From: Anthostomella pinea | Taxonomy: Eukaryota; Ascomycota; Sordariomycetes; Xylariales; Xylariaceae | Assembly (NCBI GenBank): GCA_963556695.1 | Contig: CAUWAG010000019.1 | Span: 1,550,001-1,614,000, forward strand | Direction: 5' to 3' | DNA: 64,000 nt | In this document: positions 41,427-53,972 of the stretch, piece after piece | Position numbering within the stretch: the first letter of the stretch is position 1 | How the letters are laid out: the number at the start of each line of letters is the position of its first letter | Notes under the pieces: model-generated | Database searches by the model: none | What the model saw: the letters and a program-made list of their open reading frames with translations, nothing else | What the model was told of the DNA's origin: nothing | Position numbers and translations under genes: made by a program

Positions 41427-43468
41427 CTATGAGGATTGTCCTTCTGCATATAACCGCGATCCGCACTGGACAGGCTTCAGTACTTTTTTGGCTTCGAGGT
41501 CCGCCAGTATGCTGAGTAGCTCATTGTCCATGCCCCGAGGCGCAAGAACTGAAACAGCCACAGGAAGATGTTCCCGGGATTCTGTGAACTTGGATTGGAA
41601 GCCGGTTTCGCCAAGGGGCACTGTTACATCAGGACAGCCTGAGCAGTAGCTGATGGAATAGGTGGAAACTCCACTCCAAAAGATATTGCCCTCTGCCCGC
41701 CTTGGGCCATCATTCCTATACTGCGGCCTGCCCCAGCTCTGCGGGTAAACTAGCAGCGGTATTGTCGTGCCCTCTGTGTCCTCGGATGATGGAAGCGGTA
41801 AAAGGACTTCATTGACCCACGTGGCATATGTTTTCAGGGCCGCGACAGATTGTTCATAAACAGCCTTGGGTATTCCTGCTCCATAGTCCAACCGTGCCTT
41901 GGTGATGGGCTCGATGAAGGGCGCGCGCGATCTCGCAGCTTGATAGTCTTTTATAAATGGTTGGACGACGTCGTGCATGAGTTCGTAGTATAGCACTGTC
42001 TGGTAGATTGTGCCCGTTGCTTCAACAAGGCTCTCTGGGGCACCCTCTGGACGAGTTTTCATCCAAAGGTCGTCGAGGCAAACTTCCTGACGTTTGCAAC
42101 CCAGGTGGTTTTCCAAATCCCGTGCAAAGCTCTCCAATATGAGCCCAGCGGGAGTGTTTGCCTCGGGACCCCGTCGTTGAGATGAGAAGAACCTCGGCGT
42201 CTCGCTGGGCTCGGACGAGTCTGATTCAACAGCATACAAGATCTTATAACGCAGCTTGTCTGGTTTGGCGATGGAATTGTCCCAGGACTGGTCCATCATG
42301 ACTCTGGAAACATCCCGAGTAATGGCTACAGACCGGGCAAAAATGCCAGGTGTGTCCATCGATGCTGCACACACAAGCCCCGAGCTGTTGTTACTACCGT
42401 GTGAGGGCCTCATCCCGAACACGCCACAGAGTCCAGCAGGATGCCGCACTGAGCCCCCCGTATCCGTCCCAATCGTAAAGTCTAGCCAGGGGTAGCTGGC
42501 CGTCGCTGCAGCCGAGCCAGAACTCGAGCCGCCAGGTTTCTGAAACCCGTCTCCTCGAGGGTTGGTAGGTGTGACCTCTTCTAGGCTGCAGATATTTGTG
42601 AATACGCACGAGTCGATGAAAAGGGCCGGTGCAACTAACCGTTCCGTAGGATCTTGCCCATCGCACCACATACCAAGTCTCGTTTTGCCCACGAGAACAG
42701 CGCCGGCAGATACCAGTTGATTGATGAATGCAGCGGAAGACTCCTGAGGTGGATAGAATGACCGGTAGCAAGAGCTTCCGCAGCCGGTCTCCAGGCCAGC
42801 AACGTCAATGGCATCCTTGACCGCGAATCGCAATCCGCGCAACGGCATCTGGGCATCTGGACCCTTAGTAGAGAGCCTTGATGGCACGGCTATATGCTGC
42901 AAGATAGCTTAGTCCAACCGCGTAGGCCAATATCAGATAGTGCATGCGGTGCCTACATCGGTGCTGTGAAGCCACTTGTATCTCGAGTGTCCAGCTGGGC
43001 GAATAGTACCTCGTATGAAGGCATTGCTGGTGTCCTCGTACAGCTTCAGAAGGCTATACACCTTGCCGGAGGGAGAATGTATGGCGTAGGGACCGTTCGG
43101 CACTCTGTTTTTCAGGCCGTGAAGCTGCACCGATTTGCGCTCAATGGACGCGGACAACTGAAGAGGGCCCACGGACTGGAGGAGGAGAACTAGCACAGCC
43201 GTGAGTGAGTTGTGGTTCGGTGTACCGTATCCCAAGATGACATCGTACCTTCGAGAAAGGCTTCCGTCCAGACATCATCGGCGCTTCTGAACCGGATACA
43301 GGCCTCCTCCAGCTCGGCGTGGCCAAAATGGTCCCCATCACCGTCGACTGCTGTTGCCGGGATGAATCGCTCCGGCCCCCCGGGGAGCGCTACGACAGTT
43401 GTTGTCTGTTCAAGGACGAATTGAGAGTCCCCAATAGCCAGCACAATAGTCGTGTCCGTTTCTGCCAT
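41427..43468 (-). CDS. Amidase-signature family hydrolase
   Basis: Exons 43468-43249, 43189-43010 and 42907-41427, giving 626 residues. Introns are 43190-43248 (GTACGA..TAG) and 42908-43009 (GTACTA..AAG, phase fixed by A-I-L-Q-H-I-A-V-P-S-R). A further 54-nt in-frame intron is likely at 42586-42639 (GTTAGT..CAG). Removing it (608 residues) replaces an odd 18-residue insertion between D-P-T-E-R and N-P-R-G-D-G. The catalytic Ser-cisSer-Lys set is present: K164 (A-V-K-D-A), the G-G-S-S-S-G-S loop, and Ser in G-T-D-T-G-G-S-V-R. It has the N-terminal extension of fungal GatA-like amidases of unknown substrate. It probably hydrolyses a small amide in the cytosol. Confidence 0.85.
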
Positions 43469-44989
43469 CGCCGTCGTCTTAATTGTTGTGATAAGGGGCC
43501 GTCGGGGGTGTAGATTATCACGTGTAAAGTTCGAAGCGATTTGGGGAGTGAATCCTGATATCTCCTGGGGTGTGGTACCCCTGGACGGTACGCGAACCGC
43601 ACTGCGCTCAAGCTCATTTCGGGATCATCTCGGGGACTCCGAGAACAGCGCCGAATTGAGTCTTTTTCTTCAACGCCGACTCGTACCGTAGGTAGTGTGC
43701 AAATACGTTCCGTCACCTTATCTAGCGCGAATAGCTTGCGTGCAAAAAACAGCCTCACCAGCCTTACGCGGCTTCTTATCTAACCTTTACCTTGGATTAT
43801 TTCTTATCAAGCCACAAATAATAACTGGGGACTGCAGCTAGTATTCTACTTTTTTCGCACGCAAGCTACTTGTGCTAAACAAGATTGGACATGGAGGGAC
43901 TCGGAACGCATCTCGTGTCACTTCTTCCACTCCATAAAAGGTTGGTAACTCCATAAAAGGTTGGTAACTCCGCACAGGCGCAGCGACTCGACTCACGATT
44001 ATCTAGGGCTACCACTGTAATGAAACCAGCCTCGCATGAGCATCGAACTCCGTGATAGGCCTACTTGCCTAGCAAGGGTTTGCCTGTTCTCCGCTTCGGA
44101 AGTATAAGCCGATCGAAGATCACATACCCCATCGCGATTCGTCAGGGTGGGATTGTACTAGCTCACTAGTACGATGGGATCTACACTATGTAGACATTGA
44201 CGACGTCCTAGAACATCACATCTTGCTTGTCTGGATCTCGAGGCTTCCCTGCATGTATCCCGTGTCTCGTCTGCGTATGATGGTTGACCTTGACAGCCCG
44301 CGCCACTCAAGCAGGCACTCAAGCCTGGAACAGGGCTTTGATGAATAAAACGATATTCGATGGTTATTTGCGAGATATACGACACTGGGCAGCCACTGGT
44401 CTACGTGCGCTTCATGCCATGCTACATCATAATGCCGTGGCAACACTTTCTGCGACCTGTTCTCGACAATCGAATCGAAATGCATTGTTGAAACCTGCAA
44501 ACACTCATAGTTAAGGTTGTTATGACGGGAGTCGGAGGACCGCCCCCCTGCGCGGATCTTGGAGACCAGACAGGAGCCAGACGGGCACAGCCTCACAGGG
44601 TCGCAACAGGGGTCCTGCCGTCCCCCAGATTCGGAATCCGATGGCCAAAGCGCTACGTTTCGCATATGTCGAAACCCTGCGGTGATCACGGATAGGATGG
44701 AAGAACCAAACCAGACGACGGCATGGAAGAGGAATCGGACTGTGTCCCTTTCCGATTTCGCGAGCTCCTGCTTTCTTGCCGTTTAGCCTGTTGACCGAGA
44801 CCCGAAGACGACGAGATGTAGGAGGTCTATAACTAGAACTGCCCTGTCCGATCCCACCCGCCCACATCACGCGAGCGAAGGTGGTTGGCTGGTCAGTCAC
44901 CCTGACTGGTCAGCGATATTCACAGTAACGTGGACATTGAGCCCTTCTGATCGCAGTCGGGGGATTCTTGCGAATGTGACAGTATGCCT
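43469..44989. other. Intergenic, gene-free left flank of an AT-rich island
   Basis: Amidase promoter region followed by featureless sequence. A 19-bp tandem repeat lies at 43929-43971. Open frames here have no family signal. Confidence 0.5.
43929..43971. repeat. 19-bp tandem repeat, about 2.3 copies
   Basis: ACTCCATAAAAGGTTGGTA occurs twice without mismatch (43929-43947, 43948-43966) and then begins a third time. Confidence 0.85.
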
Positions 44990-46505
44990 GTTTCACTAGG
45001 TTTTAGCTTAGATTCTTTCGTATTTTTACATTATACGATCGATATATTTACTTTTAATATTTGGAACGACGGATACGATTGAAATTTTGAAGATATGTAA
45101 TGTGATTTTTTATTATTAATATCTTTTTAATTACTATTTTCGATAAAATTAATAACTGAGAAATCTCGGTTAACATATTAAATATTTCGACGTATTAACA
45201 ATTCGTTATTTAAATAAATATAAGCTAATAAACTTATGCTAGGATTTTACTTGTTATTTAATCGTTTTATAAAATATAATAATAAAAGATATGGTTGTAA
45301 TAAGTTCGAATAATAAATATAAAGAAAGTAAAAGGAAAAAAACGGCCGTTTTGTGACGGTCTGACCTCCTGGAAGTCTGTCAACCTATCAGGGTGGCCTG
45401 TGCGCAGCATCACATGACCTGGCGCACAAGACGTGTGGCCACAACTGTACTAGGCTAGGTAATAGGCGGGTCAGATCCTTCTTTCCCTCCCCACCAAGAG
45501 ATTCTTACACGTAGGTAGTGCAATCAGGACTTTTATGTCCTCATCCTATTTACGCTTTGTGACACGTTTTATACGCGTTAAACGAGGTTTTATTACGATT
45601 GGTTAATTATTAAAGTTAGTAAGTTTTTTACCGTAATTTAAAGAGTTATATTCGTTACTAGCTTGAAATTGAAGACTTTTTTAATGTTGTTTTAATAAGT
45701 TTTATAACAGCTATCGGACGTGGTGCCTCAGGGTGTGTGGCGCAGGCTGTGGCGCAGGTGGTCCGTGTGTGGCTGGGGACGGTCGTTGGGAGACCGTTGC
45801 CCCACCGCTCAGCTGTTACGCTAGCGGGACACGTACGTACTGTATTTTAGCTGTATTTGTGTCCGCACTAGGTAGACACGGAACCTTAGAGAAATCAACG
45901 AGCGAATGGATACGTATTCTGCACACTGACTTTCCACAACAGCTTTAAAGTTTATAGGTTTTTAATATAGCGCGACTTTAATAGTTATTTAAAATTATTT
46001 ATTATTTCGGACTTTTTTCGTGCTGTTAATAGCGATTGTTATAAATTACGGATATATCTAAGGTTATTTTATATGTTTCTTTACGCTTTAAAATATTTCA
46101 TATTTGTGAGATTCTAGAAGGGTCACAAGCCTTTAGGGTGTGAGCAGTCACTGCAAACGTTGTTGTCATTCTCAAGTATGCTCGGCAGGGCTAATCTACA
46201 GCTTAATACCATACTGCACCATGCCAGGGTGTATCCACTGTTCCCTTGACAGCCTCCTAGTGGGTACTGCACCTAAGGGCACCATGTCTGGGATCTAACA
46301 TCTGACAATATTAAATAAAATAAGAAGTAAAGCTTTTTAATATATTTTTATGCGGGCTTTAACGGCATTTATAAGTATATAACAGTTTTAACGGCATATG
46401 TAAGCAGTAACGAAAAAGGGTTTATTATTATTATTTATCTACCCTTTATCGCTTTTTACTTGATTTACCAGCGTCGTAACGATTTTGAAATATTTACTGA
46501 ATCTC
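44990..46505. repeat. Mosaic of AT-rich blocks (RIP-like island)
   Basis: Very AT-rich blocks, rich in TA steps, at about 44990-45345, 45536-45715, 45946-46105 and 46301-46505. They alternate with segments of ordinary base composition of 130-230 bp. No open frame spans it. This could be several worn transposon or MITE insertions, or one element partly degraded by RIP. I could not identify terminal repeats for the blocks. Confidence 0.5.
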
Positions 46506-47506
46506 GTGGTGCCTGACGTCAAGCTTACGAGGTTTAAACAGTACGAGGGAAGTACGCAAGAACAGCCATCACTGATGGAAACGTGGCATATGAGTTCGGA
46601 AAACATCCATGATATATAGCCTCCCGAATCTCAAACGGTAGCCTCCTGGAGAAAACCAAACCGGCAGGGTTCTCGCCGCTTGAGGACAGAGATGGCACCC
46701 CGGCACGGGCTGAGTTGGTGTCCTTGGTATCGTCGCGCTCGAGTCGTCTCTACTAACGTCTGCCTGATACACAGTAGACGATGTTCTCCAGTGGGCGTTA
46801 CGAACAAGCGCGGAGGCCAACATAGAGTGAATATCTGGATTTTTGGGGACTATGGGGATTAGACAGATGCAATACAGCACAGGGACACCCGACACTTATA
46901 CACGGTATCACGCCCAATCCGCCCCCTAAAGAAAGACAGCGAACGTCACTGGCCGATGGTAGCCAACCTACCATCAAGGTGTCCAAAAGGGGCCAGGAAA
47001 CGATAAGCCCAGTGTGCCTATTGGTTTGCGGCCCGGTAGGACCTATATCTCCCCGGCGCTGACTGCCTGGCTGCTGCGACGTCAGCCCAATCATTCACCT
47101 GGCCCTGACCAGTTCCATTGCAACGTTGAAGATCATCGAAGCTTGCAGTGCAAATCCAACAAGTCTCTACGTGCCAACTCTGGGATCTGTCAGGGACAGG
47201 CCGTAAATCCGCTCATGACGTATTACGGCTAGTCGTGTTCCCCTGCGGTGGTGACTGACCGACCGTGACGGGAAACGGACAAGAGGGGGGTGACAACGTG
47301 GCAACCTATATAGCCGCTAGGACTATTGTATTAACGCCGAGAAGGTGTCCAAGCCCCAGCGCTATCCGCCAGTCTGCGTCCTGAACACATGGGTCTTCCT
47401 CCTCGCCGACAGGTGATGGTGCCATGTGACGAATCCTACCTGCGCATGTCATGCAAACCCTCGGCCCAGCACGCGCGCAAACCACCTGTCAGCGGCTCTC
47501 GTTGAA
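46506..47506. other. Intergenic right flank of the AT-rich island
   Basis: Ordinary composition and no gene recognised. It ends at the 3' end of the F-box-like gene. Confidence 0.45.
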
Positions 47507-48870
47507 TCATATCAGATACGGGTTCGAGATGACCCTTGACGCCTTTGACAAGATGATCCAGCAAAATCGCTGGTCGCCCTCCGTGTACGTCTCCCACCTA
47601 AAGTGCTCGACCTCACCCGGACTCCATTGCCAATACCGGAGAGGCAATCTTCGGACGATCCTGTACGGCGTTGTTTCATGACTGTCGATGTCCTGCCCCT
47701 CGAAGCAGTCTGTCTTGATAGACAGCGATGGGGGTACCGAGCTGCTTCATGATTGCTCGCTCCCCCAGCCTCCACGGCCCTCTGTCATACACATCGAAGG
47801 AGATCCGCAGGCTATGCAGACATGCAATCTGATCGACAGCCTCCAGGATCTCTCTAACGCGGCTCTTGGGTGTTTCGATGACAGATGGCGAGCATTCGTG
47901 AAATGGCAGATCAAGTGTAATATCCAGATGACGAATGTGAGAGACGTACAGCGAAGGATGCTGGACGAGAAATCTATGCGCCGAGAAGAAGTCGTTGAAG
48001 AGCAATTTGTGCGATTCAAAAAAGGACTCCAAGACTTCAGGATGCCTACGCGCCGAACAGATAGGTGAGCCTCGATTCCTCGCTGAAGGTAACCCTAAGG
48101 GGTAGTCACGAATATGAAAGCCACGACATGCGTAGAGTAGCTTCGAACACTTACATGCGTTTGCACAACATCATCATGGAAGACAGGTCTGTGCGATCAA
48201 TGGCACCCGCCTGTCCATATTCTACTCTCTCCTCGCATCTCCAATGGCGGCGACCCCACGTCGATGCCAACCTCCTTTGCCACATGAGGAGATCACCGCG
48301 GCCAGTATTCCGGATCGTGTCCATCTGCTTCTGGATGAAGTCCAGGTCCTCATCGTACTCGGACATGACGCATCGCGTATGCGTCCAATGGCCCCTTTTG
48401 AAGTGAATGTGCCGCCCCTCGGGTATATGATACAGATGATCGTAGCGTCCTTGCCAGACATAGGCGTAAATCATCCTTCTGATCTCGATGGGTAGTTCCT
48501 GGAAGAATCGGCTTTCGAGCTGCTGATTGAAACTGGCTACCTCCTCCTCAGGTGGCGGCGCCACTTCATCTTTCATTTTCTTGATGTTTTGGCACGGTGC
48601 ACTAGATGTGTTTGATCTTCTCCTCTTCTCCAGGTATTGGTGGATGTACGACTTCGCATTGAGTGGGCTGCCGATTGCCATGTTGACGAGAAGCTTGCGT
48701 GAAGGTGTTCGTTCGACTTGTATCCGGTTGCTGGTGGTCGAAGAACAAAGGTTGGTGCAACTCGTCTCAGCCAACATTCCAAGGCCATTATATAGCCGTC
48801 TGGCCTGTTGGTCATCCCACCGCCCCGCAAGACTCATCGGGGAGACAAAGACACGAGTATCCCTGGTCAT
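47507..48870 (-). CDS. F-box-like protein with probable frameshift near its 3' end
   Basis: Exon 1 is 48870-48155 and exon 2 starts at 48045 (intron 48046-48154, GTAAGT..TAG; joining AT|G gives C-K-R-M-H-P-E-V-L). The F-box-like start is F-F-Q-E-L-P-I-E-I-R-R-M-I-Y-A-Y-V near residue 125. A basic/Ser-rich N-terminal part precedes it. Exon 2 reads H-I-R-H-L-D-I-T-L-D-L-P and L-H-S-L-R-I-S-F-D, typical of such proteins. In the first frame translation stops at 47676. After a run of five C near 47738, a second frame continues with protein-like sequence (Y-R-I-V-R-R-L-P-L-R-Y-W-Q-W) to a stop at 47507-47509. Either the C-terminus is truncated or a one-base indel occurred. Function unknown. Confidence 0.55.
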
Positions 48871-51303
48871 CCTTGCCGGCTGTCCCGCGGAAGCCGCCTA
48901 CCAATGGCTAGACGGAGCAAGGAGGATGACCAGGCAGCGCCCTTTCGTGTGACTTGGAGCAGGTGATAGGATGAGTAATGGAACAGCGCCGCTCACGTCG
49001 GTGGTTACATGGGCGTATATGTGACGAGACGACCCGGGACGGTGGGAGTCACATACCAGGGCCATGCAGACGGCTTGGAGTAGACGGATAGCTACCTGAT
49101 GGAGCGGACGAGGGCTCGAGGACTGGGATCGATGGTCAAGCCTCCCCGGGCCACTCTCTAGCGGTGCCGTCCAGTAGGTATCCAATCATGCCGGCGCGAC
49201 GTCAGGTGTGAGCGGGCTATCTCAGACGACTGTGATCTATCATTTCTCCCGAGGTCATCAACGACGGGGCCGGGTATCAAGACGCCGGAGCTGTCTTTCC
49301 ACCTGGGCTAGTTTGGTGATCAGAAGCCATCACTCGCGTCGTCACTTGCGTCGAAAGCACAAACAGGAACAGTTGTATCGCCCGGCCAAAGTGAGCTATG
49401 TCCGGGTGGGATGACTTGGTTGTGGCAGACGATGACCAGTCGGTGTGGCTGATACGGCGTTTCCCACGAATAGGTAGCTTGGATGATCGGTATCATATGC
49501 TTGGTTTGGTATGTCCATCCATCGCACAGCGGAGACCCGGCCGAGAGTCAGAGATGGTTCCATGACAAGAATGGTGAATGGTGAGTGGTGGTTGCATTTG
49601 GTGAGTCTGTCTCGGTATAACCCTGGACTTTGGCCAGGATTGGGATGCCTGCCCTGTCGCCGGCCGGCACATTCACACACATGATTGTCGAGATAATGGC
49701 GGGTGCCTGGCTACCTCAAAGTGGCCACTGTGGGTTTCTCCGTGATGTTGAATCAGGGAATTGCATTCTCCTAGATTCCCAAAAACGCCCGGACTCCACG
49801 ACAAGATATATCTTAATGCCAGCCTCCAAACCAAGATGCCGGGCTTTGTGCGACCGCATGCAACATGGGTCGTGGCCGGCAGGCAGGCCCAGCTACCTGG
49901 GCATGTGCTGCCATCGCCACGAAAACGCTGCACAGTTCAAGATAGGCGCCGTGAGACGCACTGTCTCTCCAAGGTGCACCAACACCTACGCACAAACATA
50001 CATACCCCCCACTCAGGCGCTGTGCCGGGTATGGCGGGTGTTGCGTAATCTCACACGGCTGGTTGGTCCGTTCGCACGTACGACAGGCGGGAGAGGGCAG
50101 AAGACAACCACCTGTGACGAACGGGTCGGGTAGCAGCTGTGGTGGAGCCGACCCGGCAGGATCCCGCATGTATCTTTGATCTGGTTAGATACCAAGACGA
50201 TATATGCGCGGGCCTTCTGCCTTCCCGCTCGTTATAGCTGGCCTGGTGGTGATGTGTGGGAGCTTCTGAATGGTCACCAGCCACTGCAGTAAGTACTTAC
50301 CTATAATCTCACCTATACTCCGTACCCTGTGACAGGTGTCAGGCATCGCATTCTGAAGCGACGGCAAGGCTCAGATGGGCATACTGCATGCCGGTGGAGT
50401 TACCTATACACATGACCCCCACCAGAGGCCGTCCTTCATCGAGGCTATCATCGCCTGTCGAGCCGCCATCATGCAGTGCGGTCTTCTGACTCTGCTGAGC
50501 ATGCAATGCGGGCTAGACAAACTCGACAGCCTCGCGCAACATGGACGGTAAGTTCGTACACGGCGAGAGATTCCGCGACAGGGAGATAGTTACAGTCACC
50601 GGGTCATCCCAGCAGGACATACCGAGGAGAATGGAAAGCACATGTGGCCTCAGCCTCTCGGAATCGATGCATGGCTGTCTAGATAGCGAGTGCTCATGTA
50701 GGCTTGCAACGATCCGACATTGGCTTCACTCCCGGGAATCGGGTCGACGCCTGTGATAGACACCTACGTGGCCGCTCATGCTGCGGGTCGTCGTGTCGCA
50801 CTGGTCAATGAAGTTTCCGAGCGTCTCCCTTGAGAGTGGGCTCGAAAATCAACACACGTCGAGGACCGTGGGATATTAGCCGACCTCAGGACGGCTTAGA
50901 AGGAGCTGACCCAGATACACTTCAGCCTCTACCGTGATGGGCGGGCATCGCATCTCAGGCTCCCAGTGCTTCTCATCTGTCATTATCCCACACCTCCGGC
51001 TTGAAGAGACATGTTTTCCCAAAGTCTTCAGCTAGATAGATAACACAGGGTATGATACAGCGGCTGCTAAACATGGGGCAAATTGGTCCCATGATTGCCG
51101 CTACCAGAAGCTCAATACACGCCGCCCACTGGTCCTCCCAAGAAGCCAATAAACCGATTACTCGGGGACTATAGGTAGACCCGCGAGCCCATAATCCCAT
51201 CGCCACTTCTTAGCAGGCCTTCCTATTGGTGACCACGTCCAAGATTCTCTTGTTCGAAGCAGCCACTTCGACGCTCCTACCACATTGAATAACCCGGCCG
51301 TTC
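48871..51303. other. Intergenic, 2.4 kb, nothing recognised
   Basis: Several short open frames on both strands, but none has a domain, signal peptide or coherent splice model. No repeats stand out. Confidence 0.45.
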
Positions 51304-52954
51304 CTACCGACGTGCTGGCAATGCTTTGTCGAGACACTCGAGGACCTGCAAGCCGTTTAGTACGTCAAGGCGGCCAACACGGAGAATGGGCCGAACTTAC
51401 CCCCGGATTCCACGCTCCCTGGTTTTCTAGATACCTGCTCATCCCCCTCACCAGCTCCACCTGCTCTTCCAGCGATAGCCCGGTAATGGCAAGCTCCATC
51501 ACGTTGCCGTAGTTGACATGGTGTTGCGCGATAAAGGTTTGGTAGTAGACAAAGGAGAAGAAGCCCATGATAAACTGGCAGTCCATGCGGTCCGTCATGC
51601 CGCCGTGGCCGGGGATGGAATCGCCAAAGTCCTTGATTTTGAATGTACGCTTTAGACCGGAAGCAAAGAAACCACCGAAAGGCGCGATCAACGAGGCAAA
51701 CGAGGCCAATATGACAGCGTGCAGCTGCATGGGCTCCGTCGTGAAGGATGGGGTCATGCCCTCTGGAAGGAAGAAGAGCTGCGGTAGGGTGTAGGTATGC
51801 TTAAGGAAGACAGGATTCGGGTCGCATTGGAGACCGGTGAAGATGCTGGCGCCGAGATCGTTGACGGGGCAGATGAAGTACTTGGACCGCATGAGAACGT
51901 TGGCCAGCAGGACGCCCCAGACAATGGACATGATCCAAGCGCCGACGAAACCCTCGACCGTCTTCTTGGGCGACAGCTTGATCAACTGCGTACGCCCAAA
52001 CGTGATACCGCAGATGTAGGCAAAGATGTCGTTGCAGATGACGAGCGATGCAGGCAGGAAGAACCATATCATGCCCTCAAAGACGTTGTTCATGATGAAA
52101 TGGGCCTCCACGACGATCAAGTACAACGCCATGTGTGTCCAGGCGAAGTTGGTGAACTGAAACTTGAGGTGGCCGGCCTGGAGGTTTGCGACGAAGAAGA
52201 CGAAGCCGATCACGTATAGGATGAAGCTGATGAACCGATGGTGGGTCGCGAGCGGAAGGAGGACTCGGTCGACCAGCACGATATGCTTGAAGTAGTAGAT
52301 GACGGTCTCGCCATATAGGAAGTCTGCCACTGAGATCAGCACGACCCGAAAGGGGGATGCGCGGCGTAAGGAGATGTCTTACACATGGTGCTCGCAAGCC
52401 AGTACCAGTTGAGGCTCTTTGTTGGGCGAAGCTGTCGCGCGCGACTCGGGACGCTCGCGATGGCGATGACCTCCTTGAAAGATACGATCTGCACGACAGT
52501 TATGCAGGCGATGATGTAGATGTGGCCCGAGAATAGGGCTGTGAAGAAGAGCGCGATCATGACGAAGGTCCAAAAGGTGCGCGTGAGGAAGTTGGCCTTC
52601 TTCTTCTCATAGTCGGACTGTTTCGGCGGCTCGGGTGCTTTCTGCTGAGGTTGCAATGTTACCATCTCGTGAACGACAAGAGTTTCAACCCCTGCGGAGA
52701 CGAAGAAGCACGAAGGAACATGTGTCCGTTCGCCTGTCCATGGCCATAGCCTCCAGCCTCTGGGGGCGCGTGGGTGTAGGGGAGGTGTTACATACTTCGC
52801 TGATGCCGTCGAGATGCGGCGAGCTCTTGGCCCTGACGGGAGAGCCGGAGCCATCCTCGCTGACCTCGCTCATGCTGGACCTCCTGTTTTCTAGTGCGGA
52901 ATGGCCGTTGGCGGTCCGGTTGGGGAAACGCACCCCGCGACGCGGTTTCGTCAT
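51304..52954 (-). CDS. CDS1: Phosphatidate cytidylyltransferase (CDP-diacylglycerol synthase)
   Basis: Four exons: 52954-52796, 52644-52383, 52329-51401 and 51345-51304, giving 463 residues. Introns 2 and 3 are firm (GTAAGA..CAG, GTAAGT..CAG). The first acceptor is uncertain: phase fits at 52644 and at nearby sites. The signature S-G-L-K-R-T-F-K-I-K-D-F is followed by P-G-H-G-G-M-T-D-R-M-D, an exact CDP-DAG synthase pattern. About eight membrane segments lie in exons 2 and 3 (for example Y-V-I-G-F-V-F-F-V-A). The N terminus is Ser/Arg-rich and cytosolic. The enzyme makes CDP-diacylglycerol from CTP and phosphatidic acid in the ER, the precursor of PI, PS and cardiolipin. Probably essential. 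Confidence 0.93.
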
Positions 52955-53972
52955 ACTGTCTGGGTCTTCCGAGGGGATTGGGAGAAATTGGGCGGACGGC
53001 GGCGCGCAGGCTTTGTCTGTGAAGAGGGTGGTCAGTCCGGCAAGGTCGCTGTAGGGATATTGTAGAACACGATGTAGTCGGGGGGTCTCGGCGAGGTGGA
53101 GCAGTGCGGCATCCGCGTTCCTTCCGAGGCGATCGTGAACCGACAGGAAGAATCGGAGAACGGATGAACTGCGCGATGCGGGGGCTCACCGGCGAGCGTT
53201 GGGGCAGGCAATTGACGCCTCACACACTTACAGCGTAGGGAGGCTTCTCTAACAATATATCTCCTGCCGAGCGAAGGATCTGATCGGGACAGCGGGGGTC
53301 AGCGGAGGAGGAGAACCACGACGGGCTGGGTTGGTCTGAGAGTTGTGTTGTGCTGATGTCGTCAGAAAACCAAGCAGGACCGACCGATGTTGAGGTTAAC
53401 GATGGAGGTTTTTTCCCTTGCCTTGGTTTCCCGCTGCTAAGATTCAGTCGGTAGGTACCTTCACTGCTATGGTGGGTGCTGCAGGTACCTACAAACCTGG
53501 CAGCCTGTCGTCGCAGCCTGTAAGGCGCCTGGACACGACGTCAGGGTGTGGCTTAGCACTCTTGGCAAGGCAGGGTCCACCATACCGGTGCGTCGCAGTC
53601 TCCCGCAGTCCCCACGCTCCGACGATGACCTAATCCCATCTTCACATGTCAGGTTTAGAGGTAAAGGGGGTGAGATGCTGTCCCATAAGCCATAACATTC
53701 AACCTCACTTGTGCAACAGAGCATCTTATCCTCACATAGTCTTCCCTCTACTCGTTCCTCACAAGACGTAACAGCTACATTGTTACCTTGACTGGCCGAG
53801 ATGATCAGGCCTGCATCGTCTCTTACATGCCCTGTAACTCCTATCTTGTGAGATGAACAAGCTGGAGGTTCCAAGCATGACCTTTTCTGTCCCAACTATC
53901 ATTCGTTTGGTTTCATCCAGGCCTCATTCAAACGTGCATATACATAAGGGTATCTTGGGTTACACGACATTG
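52955..53972. other. Intergenic, CDS1 promoter region
   Basis: Promoter and leader of CDS1 and 3' flank of the RAD26-like gene, both minus. No gene seen. Confidence 0.5.

Noticed and set aside
44216..44900. Two open frames of 126-157 codons on the minus strand in the gene-poor region
   Set aside because: No domain, signal peptide or coherent codon pattern, and they overlap one another in different frames.
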